DNA of 64,000 nucleotides from Streptomyces sp. S.PB5 (GTDB lineage Bacteria > Actinomycetota > Actinomycetes > Streptomycetales > Streptomycetaceae), in the NCBI RefSeq assembly GCF_030403745.1, contig NZ_JAQMWP010000020.1, positions 124,001 through 188,000 on the forward strand, read 5' to 3'. Position numbers and translations under genes: made by a program. The notes under the pieces are model-generated. The model did not search any database. It saw only the letters and a list, made by a program, of their open reading frames with translations, and had not been told where the DNA came from. Of this stretch, positions 32,620 through 40,139 are shown in pieces (position 1 is the first letter of the stretch; every line of letters starts with the position of its first letter).

Positions 32620-33513
32620 ATGGCCTTCGACGGACGATCCTGCGACGCCCCCCTGATCGTGGGCGTTGACGGCTCCGGGCCCAGCCTGCGGGCCACCGAC
32701 TGGGCAGCCGACGAGGCCGTGCTGCGCGGAGCACCGTTGCGGCTGGTGTACGCCTCGATGTGGGAGCACTACGAGGGCGAGGGACTTGCCGCGGATTACG
32801 GAAAGCCGTTCGAGAAGCTTCGAGGGGAGCACATCGTCGAGGCCGCCGCACGGCGAGCCCGCGAACGCCGGCCGGAACTGGAGGTGACGGCGGAAGCACT
32901 GCCCGACGGACCGGTGACCGTGCTGCCGGAAGAGAGCCGCCGCGCCTGTGCGTTGGTGGTGGGCACACGCGGCCGCAGCGGGGTCGCCGAGGCACTGCTG
33001 GGCTCCGTCAGCCTGGCCGTGGCCGCCCGCGCACACTGCCCGGTGATCGTCGTGCGCGGCGGACACGACAACCAGGCAAAGGCCGGCATCCACCAGTGCG
33101 TCCTCCTGGGCGTCGGCGCGGACACCAAGGGATCGGCGGCCGTGCGCTTCGCCTACCACGAGGCACGGATCAGGGGAGTACCTCTGGAAGCCGTACGAGC
33201 CTGGCGGCGCCCCGCGCACGAGAACACCGACCACCCCCTGCTCAGCGGCACCACCACCCGGCCCCACGAGGAGCAGGCCGTGCGCGTGCTGGAGGCCGCG
33301 CTGGAGGGCGCCCCGGCGGAACTCGACCTGCGGCGGCGCACCGCCGAGGGCCACGCCCACCGGGTGCTGGAGGACGCCTCGCACCATGCCGACCTCCTGG
33401 TCCTCGGCGCCCGGCGCCGTCACGGTCACCTCGGGCTCCGACTCGGCCGGGTCACCCACGTGGTGCTGCACCACTCCGCCTGCCCGGTCGCCGTCGTGCC
33501 CCAGCGGGACTGA
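32620..33513 (+). CDS. Tandem universal stress protein
   Basis: A 297-residue protein with two USP domains. Domain 1 begins LIVGVDGSGPSLRATDWAA and has an intact ATP loop, VVGTRGRSGVAEALLGSVSL. Domain 2 begins VLLGVGADTKGSAAVRFA but its loop (LGARRRHGHLGLRLGRVTHVV) lacks the final G-S, repeating the pattern of one good and one degenerate domain seen in the other USPs here. The ATG at 32620 follows GAGGAGGCAGAGCC, a strong ribosome site. It stands between the V/A-ATPase operon and the ATP-grasp gene. Confidence 0.85.
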   Translation: MAFDGRSCDAPLIVGVDGSGPSLRATDWAADEAVLRGAPLRLVYASMWEHYEGEGLAADYGKPFEKLRGEHIVEAAARRARERRPELEVTAEALPDGPVTVLPEESRRACALVVGTRGRSGVAEALLGSVSLAVAARAHCPVIVVRGGHDNQAKAGIHQCVLLGVGADTKGSAAVRFAYHEARIRGVPLEAVRAWRRPAHENTDHPLLSGTTTRPHEEQAVRVLEAALEGAPAELDLRRRTAEGHAHRVLEDASHHADLLVLGARRRHGHLGLRLGRVTHVVLHHSACPVAVVPQRD

Positions 33514-33923
33514 TCGGTCACCGGGATGGAAACGGCGGCCGAGGACGGCCCCCGCGACCACCGGCAGGTCCCGTCCGCGCCCGCCCCGCCAGGGCGCACA
33601 CCCGGGGGCGGACAGCGCAGGACCGGGAGCAAGCGCGGGGACTGCGTGCGCCCTGGTGCGGCGTCCGGCGGGGCGCCTACCCTCACGGCACGACCCTGCG
33701 CCAGGGATACGGCAGGGCGGAACCTCCTGTGGTCACCGGCCGCCCGGCGCGTATCGCCGAACGGGTCCGCCACGGACCCCGGACGTACGCGGCACAGCGG
33801 CTGCGAGGGCGGACTCGCCCACCGTGACCACGCGCGCGACAGGAACCAACCCCTGAGTCCGCTCGGCCGCGCAACCGGGAGCCCGCGGCACGAGCCTGCG
33901 TCGAGAGCCCCGTGGAGGCAGCT
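33514..33923. other. 410-base gap
   Basis: No gene is supported on either strand. A weak GGCC-like site, TGAGTCC-GCTC-GGCCGCG, lies at 33854-33871, 53 bases before the ATP-grasp start. Confidence 0.45.
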
Positions 33924-34907
33924 GTGTCCCGACCCTGCGTCGCCCTGATCGCCGACCCCACCTCACCCGAAGGCTGCCGGGAGTACCTCGCCGAAGCCGT
34001 CCGGCTCCTCACCGGTGCACCCGCGGTGCGGATCGACTCCCGCCACTTCGCCGCCGACGGATCCGCACGCGGGATCCCGGAACGCGGACGCTTACGTCTG
34101 TACGTCCCCGAACAGGGCTTGGACGTGCTCGCCGACATCGTCGTCCTCTACGAGATCCCGCCCCACCGCCGTCGTTCCCTCGCCGCGCTCCAGCAACTCC
34201 TCGCCCACCACGGCGTGGTGACCCTGGCCGCCGACCCCGCCGCCTGGCGCACGGCGACCGAGAAGGACCTGACCGTGGAGCGCCTCGCCCGGGACAAGGT
34301 CGCCCAGATGGAGACGGTCGTCCTGTCCGGGCCCGGCCACGAGGACGCGGCCGCCGCCTTCGACAGGCTCGGACGGGACGTGTGGGCCCGGCCCGTCATC
34401 GGCACCGGCGGCAACGAGACCTTCCACATCACCACCCGCGAGGCCCTGCGGCGGGCCGTCACCTACTACGCGGAGCGCGGCACCGACTGGATGCTGTCCC
34501 GCGACGCGGGCAACATCACCGCCGAGGGCCACCGCCACCAGTTCCGGGTCTTCGTCCTGCACGGCCGGGTCGTGCACGCCCGGGAGCACATCCAGCCCGC
34601 CCTCGACACACCCTGCAACACCTGCCAGGGCGCGACCCCGGTCCATCTCACTCCCGAGGAACTGCCCGCGCGGCTGGCCGAGCTCGCCGTCGCCGCCACC
34701 GCGTCGGTCGGCCTGCCCTTTGCCGGTGTCGACCTCGCCGTGGAGAACGGCGGTGTCGTCTTCGAGGTCAACGTTCAGCCCGCCTTCGTCGAGGGCGAAC
34801 TCGCCACCGTGGCCGTCCCGTACATCCAGGCGCATCTCGACGCGTACGCCCGGGGCGAAGGCGGACACCGCCCGGCCGCCGCACGGGTACGGGCGACTCC
34901 TGCATGA
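33924..34907 (+). CDS. ATP-grasp protein (RimK/glutathione synthetase-like)
   Basis: A 327-residue cytoplasmic enzyme of the ATP-grasp fold, which joins a carboxylate to an amine through an acyl phosphate. Visible features are VWARPVIGTGGNETFHI (lysine-poor ATP lid region), RHQFRVFVLHGRVVHAREHI, and the metal-binding end FAGVDLAVENGGVVFEVNVQPAFVEG with the E-x-N pair. It is closest to RimK-type ligases of unknown substrate. GTG at 33924 is preferred because GGAGG lies seven bases upstream. A TTA leucine codon at 34092-34094 makes translation dependent on the rare bldA tRNA in Streptomyces. Confidence 0.75.
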   Translation: MSRPCVALIADPTSPEGCREYLAEAVRLLTGAPAVRIDSRHFAADGSARGIPERGRLRLYVPEQGLDVLADIVVLYEIPPHRRRSLAALQQLLAHHGVVTLAADPAAWRTATEKDLTVERLARDKVAQMETVVLSGPGHEDAAAAFDRLGRDVWARPVIGTGGNETFHITTREALRRAVTYYAERGTDWMLSRDAGNITAEGHRHQFRVFVLHGRVVHAREHIQPALDTPCNTCQGATPVHLTPEELPARLAELAVAATASVGLPFAGVDLAVENGGVVFEVNVQPAFVEGELATVAVPYIQAHLDAYARGEGGHRPAAARVRATPA

Positions 34908-35504
34908 GCCCGGGCCGGGAAAGGCCGAGACGCTGACAGCGGCGACGCACAACGGCCTTCGCGACCCTGGCTGCGGGACTGTTGTCCCTCCTGCACCGGC
35001 CGTCGCGGAGTGACCATGGAATCAGGCGCCGGCGCCGGCCACGGAATCCGCAAGGGGCTCTCCCGTCCCCGGCCGGAGGCGGCGCCCGCGCCAGGGGGGC
35101 GTCCCGCGAGGGCTACGGGTGTCCGTGGGTCGGCCGCCGTCGGCCCGCGCGCCCAGCCAGCGCGCGAACACGCCCCCCGCCCCGAAGCCGACCCGAGCGG
35201 GTCCCACCTGCCTCCTGTGCACACGGAGTTGGACCGTAAGGCCCCTGCAGCGCCCCGACCCGCCCAGGGCGTCTCCTTCGAATCGTCCGCGCCCGCCGGC
35301 CCGCCGCCGAGGCCCGTCAAAGGGAACCGGGCGGCTCGGCGCGCTTCGCGGCCCGCCCAGCACCGCGTCGGGCGTGAACAGCAGACCGCGGCAGATGCCG
35401 AGCGGGCCCCTGGCCGACCGGGGCCCGCTCGCGTGCCGGTGAAGTCGCCCCGGCGGCCTTCCCGTACACCGGGGGGAGCGGCCGGCCGGCGATCCGGTTG
35501 CCGG
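34908..35504. other. 597-base gap at the right edge of the stress island
   Basis: The open frames here (for example 35010-35726 on the plus strand) are arginine/proline-rich shadows without recognisable domains. The only clear element is the terminator at 35401-35429. Confidence 0.5.
35401..35429 (-). terminator. Terminator after the DUF574 methyltransferase gene
   Basis: AGCGGGCCCC and GGGGCCCGCT form a perfect ten-base-pair stem with a nine-base loop (TGGCCGACC), 75 bases past the stop. Confidence 0.75.
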
Positions 35505-36320
35505 TTACGGCTTCAGGGCGAGACCGCCGTGCTCGGCGATGACCTCCGGAGTGTCCGAACCAGGCTCCGGACGCCACTGGGTGACCGGGACGACACCCGG
35601 CTCGACCAGTTCCAGACCGTCGAAGAACGCGGTGATCTCGGCAACGGTACGCAGGTTGTACGGCACCGCGCCGCTGTTGTTGTAGGCGTCCTGTGCCTGC
35701 TCGAAGACCGGGTCGATTCCGAGTGAGCCGTCGTTGATGGAGAGGTAACTTCCCGAGGGCAGGGCCTCCATGAGCCGGGTGACGATGGAGCGGGCCTGCT
35801 CGTGACCGGCGACGTGTCCCAGAATGTTGCTGAGGATGAGCGCGGTGGGCTTCTGGAAGTCCAGTGTCTTCGCGGCGGCGGCGAGGATACGGTCCGGGTC
35901 CGTGACGTCGGCGTCGATGTAGGCGGTCGCGCCCTCGCGGGTGGAGTAGAGCAGGGCACGGGCGTGGGCCAGGACCATGGGGTCGTTGTCGACGTACACG
36001 ATCCGTGCCTCGGGGGCGATCCGCTGCGCGACCTCATGGGTGTTCTGGGCGGTGGGAAGGCCGGTGCCGATGTCGAGGAACTGTCGGATTCCCGCCTCGG
36101 AGACCAGGTAGGCGATGTTGCGGCGCAGGAAGGCGCGGCTGCTGCGGGCGATGGTGACGATGCCCGGGAAGACGGCGGTGTACGCGTCGCCGGCCTGCTC
36201 GTCGACGGGGTAGTTGTCCTTGCCGCCGAGCCAGTAGTTCCAGATGCGGGCGGAGTGCGGCACGGAGGTGTCGATCCGCTGCTGCTCCGCAGGTTCGGGC
36301 GTCGTCACAGGGTCAGTCAT
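35505..36320 (-). CDS. SAM-dependent methyltransferase, DUF574 family
   Basis: A 271-residue protein of the actinobacterial DUF574 (Methyltransf_19) family. Diagnostic segments are SARIWNYWLGGKDNYPVDEQ near residue 23, FLDIGTGLPTAQNTHEVA as SAM motif I, and IVYVDNDPMVLAHARALL. SNILGHVAGHEQA and YLSINDGSLG follow. Streptomyces encode dozens of these, and their substrates are unknown. It is a single gene ending in a strong terminator; upstream is a 207-base gap before the PadR-controlled membrane protein. Confidence 0.85.
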   Translation of the reverse strand: MTDPVTTPEPAEQQRIDTSVPHSARIWNYWLGGKDNYPVDEQAGDAYTAVFPGIVTIARSSRAFLRRNIAYLVSEAGIRQFLDIGTGLPTAQNTHEVAQRIAPEARIVYVDNDPMVLAHARALLYSTREGATAYIDADVTDPDRILAAAAKTLDFQKPTALILSNILGHVAGHEQARSIVTRLMEALPSGSYLSINDGSLGIDPVFEQAQDAYNNSGAVPYNLRTVAEITAFFDGLELVEPGVVPVTQWRPEPGSDTPEVIAEHGGLALKP

Positions 36321-36527
36321 GAGTCGCGTCAGTCTCTCAGCCTCGGTTGGATCATCTACGGCACAACCTACGTCCGAACAGCCGCCGTGCGCCCGTCTGT
36401 TCGGTATTTCGGGTCGGCTTCAGGCATGCCGTCCGGGGCCGCCGACCGCTCGGTTCGGAAAACCGGCGGTCGGCCACCCGTGACGACAGGCATCGATCGC
36501 AACCGGCTGGGACCCTGGTGAACAGGC

Positions 36528-37907
36528 TCAGAGGTAGTCGAACAGCGGCGGAAAGACCAGGGCCACGATCCACGCCCACACGGCGTAGACGGGCAGATAG
36601 CCGGTCTGCCAGCGTTCGAGTCGGGCGAACGGCGTACGTCGGCGGACGAAGTCCAGCAACAGCCGTGCCGACCAGACGAGGTTGGCGAGCAGGATGACGT
36701 TCTCGCCCAGTGCCGCCGCTTTGTTGGGCGTGGTTCCGTAGTCGCTGATCCGTCCGGTGATCTCGATCAGCACCAGTACGTCGATGGCGAGAGCGCAGAG
36801 GACAAGGACGAGTTGGAGTTTGTCGAAGATGCTCGGCGGGGCGAGCGGATCGCGGGCGGAGATCGAGTAGAGCAGCAGTCCCAGCACGACGGCGAGGAGG
36901 ACGTCGAAGAGGATCAGCGCTTCGCGTTCGAGGTCGATACCGGCGCTGGTCCAGCCGACGGTGCCGAGGAAGGCCAGCAACACCGCGGCGATGAGGGGTG
37001 TGAACAGCCGTGCCAGCACGGGCGCCATGTTCTCGACGACGCTCTGCTTGGCCTCGACGAGCCACCCCGCCACCACGACCGCGGCCACCCCGCCACAGGG
37101 CAGCAGCCAGTGCACGACAAAGGCCTCGGGGACGATCCCGATGGCCTTGAAGATCCCGAACACGAACGGGATCAGAAGGCCGCCGCCGGTCCCGATGAGG
37201 GACATGTAGACGACCCACTCGCCGGTGAACCGTACGAAGTCCATGCGCCGCCGGGCGGCCCGTACATCGTCGGCCACGTAGGCCAGACCGACCACGAACC
37301 ACAGAGCGATGGGCAGATGGATGCCGGTCAGGACGATCGACTGGGAATCCTCCGCGAGGGGATACACGTTGGCCGCCACCGCGCCGAGCGCGAACAAGGC
37401 CACCAGCGCACCGACCAGGGCCGGTGCGGCCCGGCGACGCCAGGCCAGCAGGGCGGCCAGCCAGGGCAGTGTGAACAGGCCGAGGTTGCGTGCGTAGAAC
37501 GCGGCATCGTGCTCAAGGTCCAGTCCGAACAGCGCCGGCACTTTGACCGAGGCCGCCGCGCCCGCGGCACAGAGGACCACGGGCAGCAGCTCGCGCCGCC
37601 GTCCCCGGGCGGCGTCCGTCACGGGACCGTCGGTGTCGGCGCTCAGCACCAGTTGCTTCCACAGCCGTTCGGAGTGCTCGCGGGCGAACTCACGGGAGAG
37701 CTCGTCCAGACCGCCCATGCGTTTGACGGCGACCAGGAACGCCTCGTCGGCGCGCAGGCCGACCGCGAGAAGTTCGTCGACCGAGTCCCGGAGATGGTCC
37801 TCCAACTCCTCGGCATCGGCCTGCCGCAGCTCCGGGCGGCGCTGTACATAGGAACGCCACTGGGCGAACTGGGTCTCCAGCCCGTGCCGGCCGTCCGCCG
37901 TCGTCAT
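36528..37907 (-). CDS. Multi-pass membrane protein with permease-prefix helical domain
   Basis: A 459-residue protein. The first ~90 residues are a cytoplasmic helical domain (QFAQWRSYVQRRPELRQADAEELEDHLRDSV) of the permease-prefix type found in front of ABC-like permeases. About ten hydrophobic helices follow to the C-terminus. No transporter motif is evident. The ATG overlaps the PadR stop by four bases, so the protein and its regulator are made together; PadR-linked membrane proteins of this build often respond to cell-envelope stress or antibiotics. Function is unknown. Confidence 0.75.
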   Translation of the reverse strand: MTTADGRHGLETQFAQWRSYVQRRPELRQADAEELEDHLRDSVDELLAVGLRADEAFLVAVKRMGGLDELSREFAREHSERLWKQLVLSADTDGPVTDAARGRRRELLPVVLCAAGAAASVKVPALFGLDLEHDAAFYARNLGLFTLPWLAALLAWRRRAAPALVGALVALFALGAVAANVYPLAEDSQSIVLTGIHLPIALWFVVGLAYVADDVRAARRRMDFVRFTGEWVVYMSLIGTGGGLLIPFVFGIFKAIGIVPEAFVVHWLLPCGGVAAVVVAGWLVEAKQSVVENMAPVLARLFTPLIAAVLLAFLGTVGWTSAGIDLEREALILFDVLLAVVLGLLLYSISARDPLAPPSIFDKLQLVLVLCALAIDVLVLIEITGRISDYGTTPNKAAALGENVILLANLVWSARLLLDFVRRRTPFARLERWQTGYLPVYAVWAWIVALVFPPLFDYL

Positions 37908-38278
37908 GCCGGGCCCTCCAGCGGATTCGGCGCCCACGTGCGCGGATCGCCCGGACCGAGCCAGACCTTTCTGAGGGCGTCCACGACGGTGTCCCACTGG
38001 CGGCGCTGCTCGGCGAGTTCGGCCAGGCCGCTGTCGGTGACGCGGTAGTACTTGCGCCGCCGCTCCCCGGTCGCCGCCTGCCAGCTCGACTCCACGTGCC
38101 CGAGCCGCTCCAGCCGGTGCAGCAAGGGGTAGAGCAGGCCTTCCGTCCAGTCCAGCTCTCCACCGGACAGCTGGTTGATCCGCCGGAGGATGGCGTAGCC
38201 GTAGCTCTCACCCTCGGCCAGGATGCCCAGCACCATCGGTGTCGCCGATGCGGCGACGAGATCCTTGGTGACCTTCAT
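37904..38278 (-). CDS. PadR-family transcriptional regulator
   Basis: A 124-residue winged-helix repressor. The PadR pattern is clear: VLGILAEGESYGYAILRRI, GELDWTEGLLYPLLHRLER, then the wing ERRRKYYRVTDSG and a C-terminal dimer helix. It heads a two-gene operon with the membrane protein, and a 12-base inverted repeat lies directly in front of it (38290-38325), so autoregulation is likely. Confidence 0.88.
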   Translation of the reverse strand: MKVTKDLVAASATPMVLGILAEGESYGYAILRRINQLSGGELDWTEGLLYPLLHRLERLGHVESSWQAATGERRRKYYRVTDSGLAELAEQRRQWDTVVDALRKVWLGPGDPRTWAPNPLEGPA

Positions 38279-38289
38279 CTATCGCCCTC

Positions 38290-38325
38290 ATACCTAGAAC
38301 TGTGATGCATTCTAGTTCTAGGTAT
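38290..38325. promoter_or_regulatory. PadR operator
   Basis: ATACCTAGAACT and AGTTCTAGGTAT are exact reverse complements with a 12-base spacer, starting 11 bases upstream of the padR start codon. The site is A/T-rich in GC-rich DNA, and its outer ATACCTAG half-site is of a kind seen at PadR operators. Confidence 0.75.
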
Positions 38326-38399
38326 CACATGCGGACAGAGGCGCGAGGCGGTTCGGCCATTGTGGTGTCGTCACGTTGTGCCCGTCACGGATGAGCGGG

Positions 38400-38429
38400 T
38401 CATCGAAACCGCTGCCGACGGTTCGATGA
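38400..38429 (-). terminator. Terminator after the I36-type secreted protein gene
   Basis: TCATCGAAACCG pairs with CGGTTCGATGA, with one bulged A, across a seven-base loop, 17 bases beyond the stop at 38447. Confidence 0.6.
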
Positions 38430-38446
38430 CCCGCCCCGTTTCACGG

Positions 38447-38923
38447 TCAGGTGAGCCAGCTGTTGGCGGCACACCCGGAGCTCTGCACCCAGCGGTGGGA
38501 GGAGATGTGGATGGGCACGCTGCCACTGGTGTACGTGTTGTCGGTCACGTCGTCCGCATACAGCTCGTACGGCGAGAGGCAGACGTACCCGTGCTCGTAG
38601 GCGTAGTTCAGCGCCAGATAGAAGGCGACCACATCGTTGCCGCCGATCGTGCCGTTGTTCGCGACGGACTTCGGCTGGTTCCAGTCGTTGCCCTGGAAGG
38701 GGCCCGAGTTGTCGCTCCAGTCGGGGTCGTTGCCGGGAGTGACTCCGAGGAGCGTGCCCGTGCAGTCGAACCCGTTCCAGGCGCGGACGTTGCCGTCGCG
38801 GCCGTGGCTGCTCCACTCCGCGTCGCAGTACATGCCCTGTTCGGCCGCCTGGGCGGACGCCGGGACGGCGAGACCGAGGGCCATCAGGCCGGTGGCTGCG
38901 ATCGCAGTGGTCAACTTGCGCAT
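38447..38923 (-). CDS. Secreted peptidase-inhibitor I36-like protein
   Basis: A 158-residue exported protein. The signal peptide is residues 1-27 (MRKLTTAIAATGLMALGLAVPASAQAAEQ). The mature part carries the I36-like repeat pattern: YCDAEWSSHGRDGNVRAWNGF, then CTGTLLGVTPGNDPDWSDN, with four cysteines placed for two disulfides. I36 proteins include the Streptomyces metalloproteinase inhibitor SMPI. The second half (AFYLALNYAYEHGYVCLSPYELY) departs from the family, so inhibitor activity is uncertain. It has its own terminator. Confidence 0.65.
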   Translation of the reverse strand: MRKLTTAIAATGLMALGLAVPASAQAAEQGMYCDAEWSSHGRDGNVRAWNGFDCTGTLLGVTPGNDPDWSDNSGPFQGNDWNQPKSVANNGTIGGNDVVAFYLALNYAYEHGYVCLSPYELYADDVTDNTYTSGSVPIHISSHRWVQSSGCAANSWLT

Positions 38924-39033
38924 GTGTACTCCTGTTTGTCTGTCTCACCGGAGGTGTGCTGATCCACGGTGGTGACCGTGGACGTGGTGTCGCGACCGTG
39001 CGCCGTCAGCACGGGAGACCCTGAACGGGGGTC

Positions 39034-39966
39034 TCACCTGCGCGGTTCGACGACCTCCGCGGCGCGGGCGGACGCCCGGAGCTGGAGGCGCGCATAGGCG
39101 TCGAGGTCGTCGCCGTACCGGCCGCGAAGCCTGTTGACGTAATGGGTCTCGCGCTCGTTCCCGATGGATCGCAGCGAGGTGTTCTTCGCGCACGTCGCAT
39201 CGGCGACGGCGAGCTTGCGCTCCGCCTCGAACGCCTTGTCAGGCTCTGTCTTGAGGCCCTGTTCGACGGCTGCCTGCCGGGCCTCTTGCGGGGTGCGGTA
39301 CGTGTAGCCGGAACGGGCCATGCACCCGGACCAGGAAGCCAGCGCCGCGGCGAATCGTTTGTCGGCCATCAACTGGGGGACGTAGAGGGGTTGCAGACCC
39401 ATCACTGTCTTCTCCGCACGGAACCAGGCCGCACGGTCTCCGTACAGCTGCTCCTCCGCCTCCGCCACACAGCCGCCCACCCGCTTGCGGACCGTTCCGC
39501 CGGTGGGCACCTCGGCTGTGATCACGGGGGCGTCGACGCCTTCGTCCAGGGCCTTGTCGTACGCGGCACGTCGCTCGTCGGAGAGGCCCTTGCGGTAGGT
39601 GACATTCCTGTTGGTCAGCCGGGCGCGTTCGTGCTTGGCCTCGATACGGCTGCCGTAGCCGTGCCTGTCCGCCCAGGCGACATCGTCGGTGACCCAGCCG
39701 AGCGTGCGGCTCTCCTCCAGGCTCAGCCGCTCCGCCTCCCAGTAGTCGAAGCCCTTGCGCGCCATGCAACGTTTGATCAAGCGCTGTTGGGCATCTCCGA
39801 TACGGAGCTGCTCGGCGTCGGTCAGCTCTCGCAGTCGGCTGCCGCCGGCCGAGGTCCCCAGATCCGTGCCGGACCGCTTCTCGTCCTGGTTCTGCGGGCC
39901 GCATCCCATCGTGACGACGCCCAGAGCCGCGGTCACGACCAGCGCGGCAGCGCTCGTGCGCTTCAT
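39034..39966 (-). CDS. Lipoprotein of unknown function
   Basis: A 310-residue predicted lipoprotein. The signal has a lipobox VTMGC, so the cysteine at about residue 22 becomes lipidated and the protein is anchored outside the membrane. The mature part is largely helical with CMARKGF and CMARSGYTY repeats, two copies of a small cysteine-containing unit, suggesting an internal duplication. I do not recognise a named family. The ATG at 39966 is chosen over a TTG two codons earlier. A CTGACA-N2-TGTCAG palindrome lies 94 bases upstream (40060-40073). Confidence 0.7.
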   Translation of the reverse strand: MKRTSAAALVVTAALGVVTMGCGPQNQDEKRSGTDLGTSAGGSRLRELTDAEQLRIGDAQQRLIKRCMARKGFDYWEAERLSLEESRTLGWVTDDVAWADRHGYGSRIEAKHERARLTNRNVTYRKGLSDERRAAYDKALDEGVDAPVITAEVPTGGTVRKRVGGCVAEAEEQLYGDRAAWFRAEKTVMGLQPLYVPQLMADKRFAAALASWSGCMARSGYTYRTPQEARQAAVEQGLKTEPDKAFEAERKLAVADATCAKNTSLRSIGNERETHYVNRLRGRYGDDLDAYARLQLRASARAAEVVEPRR

Positions 39967-40059
39967 GAACAACGTTTCCCCCGATACGGCGCGTGGTCCC
40001 GGTCCGCGGTCGGCCTGCGGACCGGGAGCAACGTACGTGAGGTCGCGCCGCCTGCTGTC

Positions 40060-40073
40060 CTGACATGTGTCAG
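40060..40073. promoter_or_regulatory. CTGACA-N2-TGTCAG palindrome (copy 1)
   Basis: CTGACATGTGTCAG lies upstream of the lipoprotein gene. The same element occurs at 42149-42162 inside a longer palindrome between the ABC exporter and the next secreted protein gene. Confidence 0.55.
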
Positions 40074-40139
40074 TACCACCGGACGCCCGGCGCCTCCGTT
40101 CTCGTGGGACTCACTGAGCGTGCGGTGGGCGTGCGGCCG

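Noticed and set aside
32529..32669. A small GTG-started frame (FWQRILLLLFAAP) before the USP gene
   Set aside because: A ribosome site is plausible, but the frame overlaps the USP start and ends in arginine-rich shadow; too weak to call.
35010..35726. A 238-codon plus-strand frame
   Set aside because: Proline/arginine-rich, crosses a terminator and overlaps the well-supported DUF574 gene.
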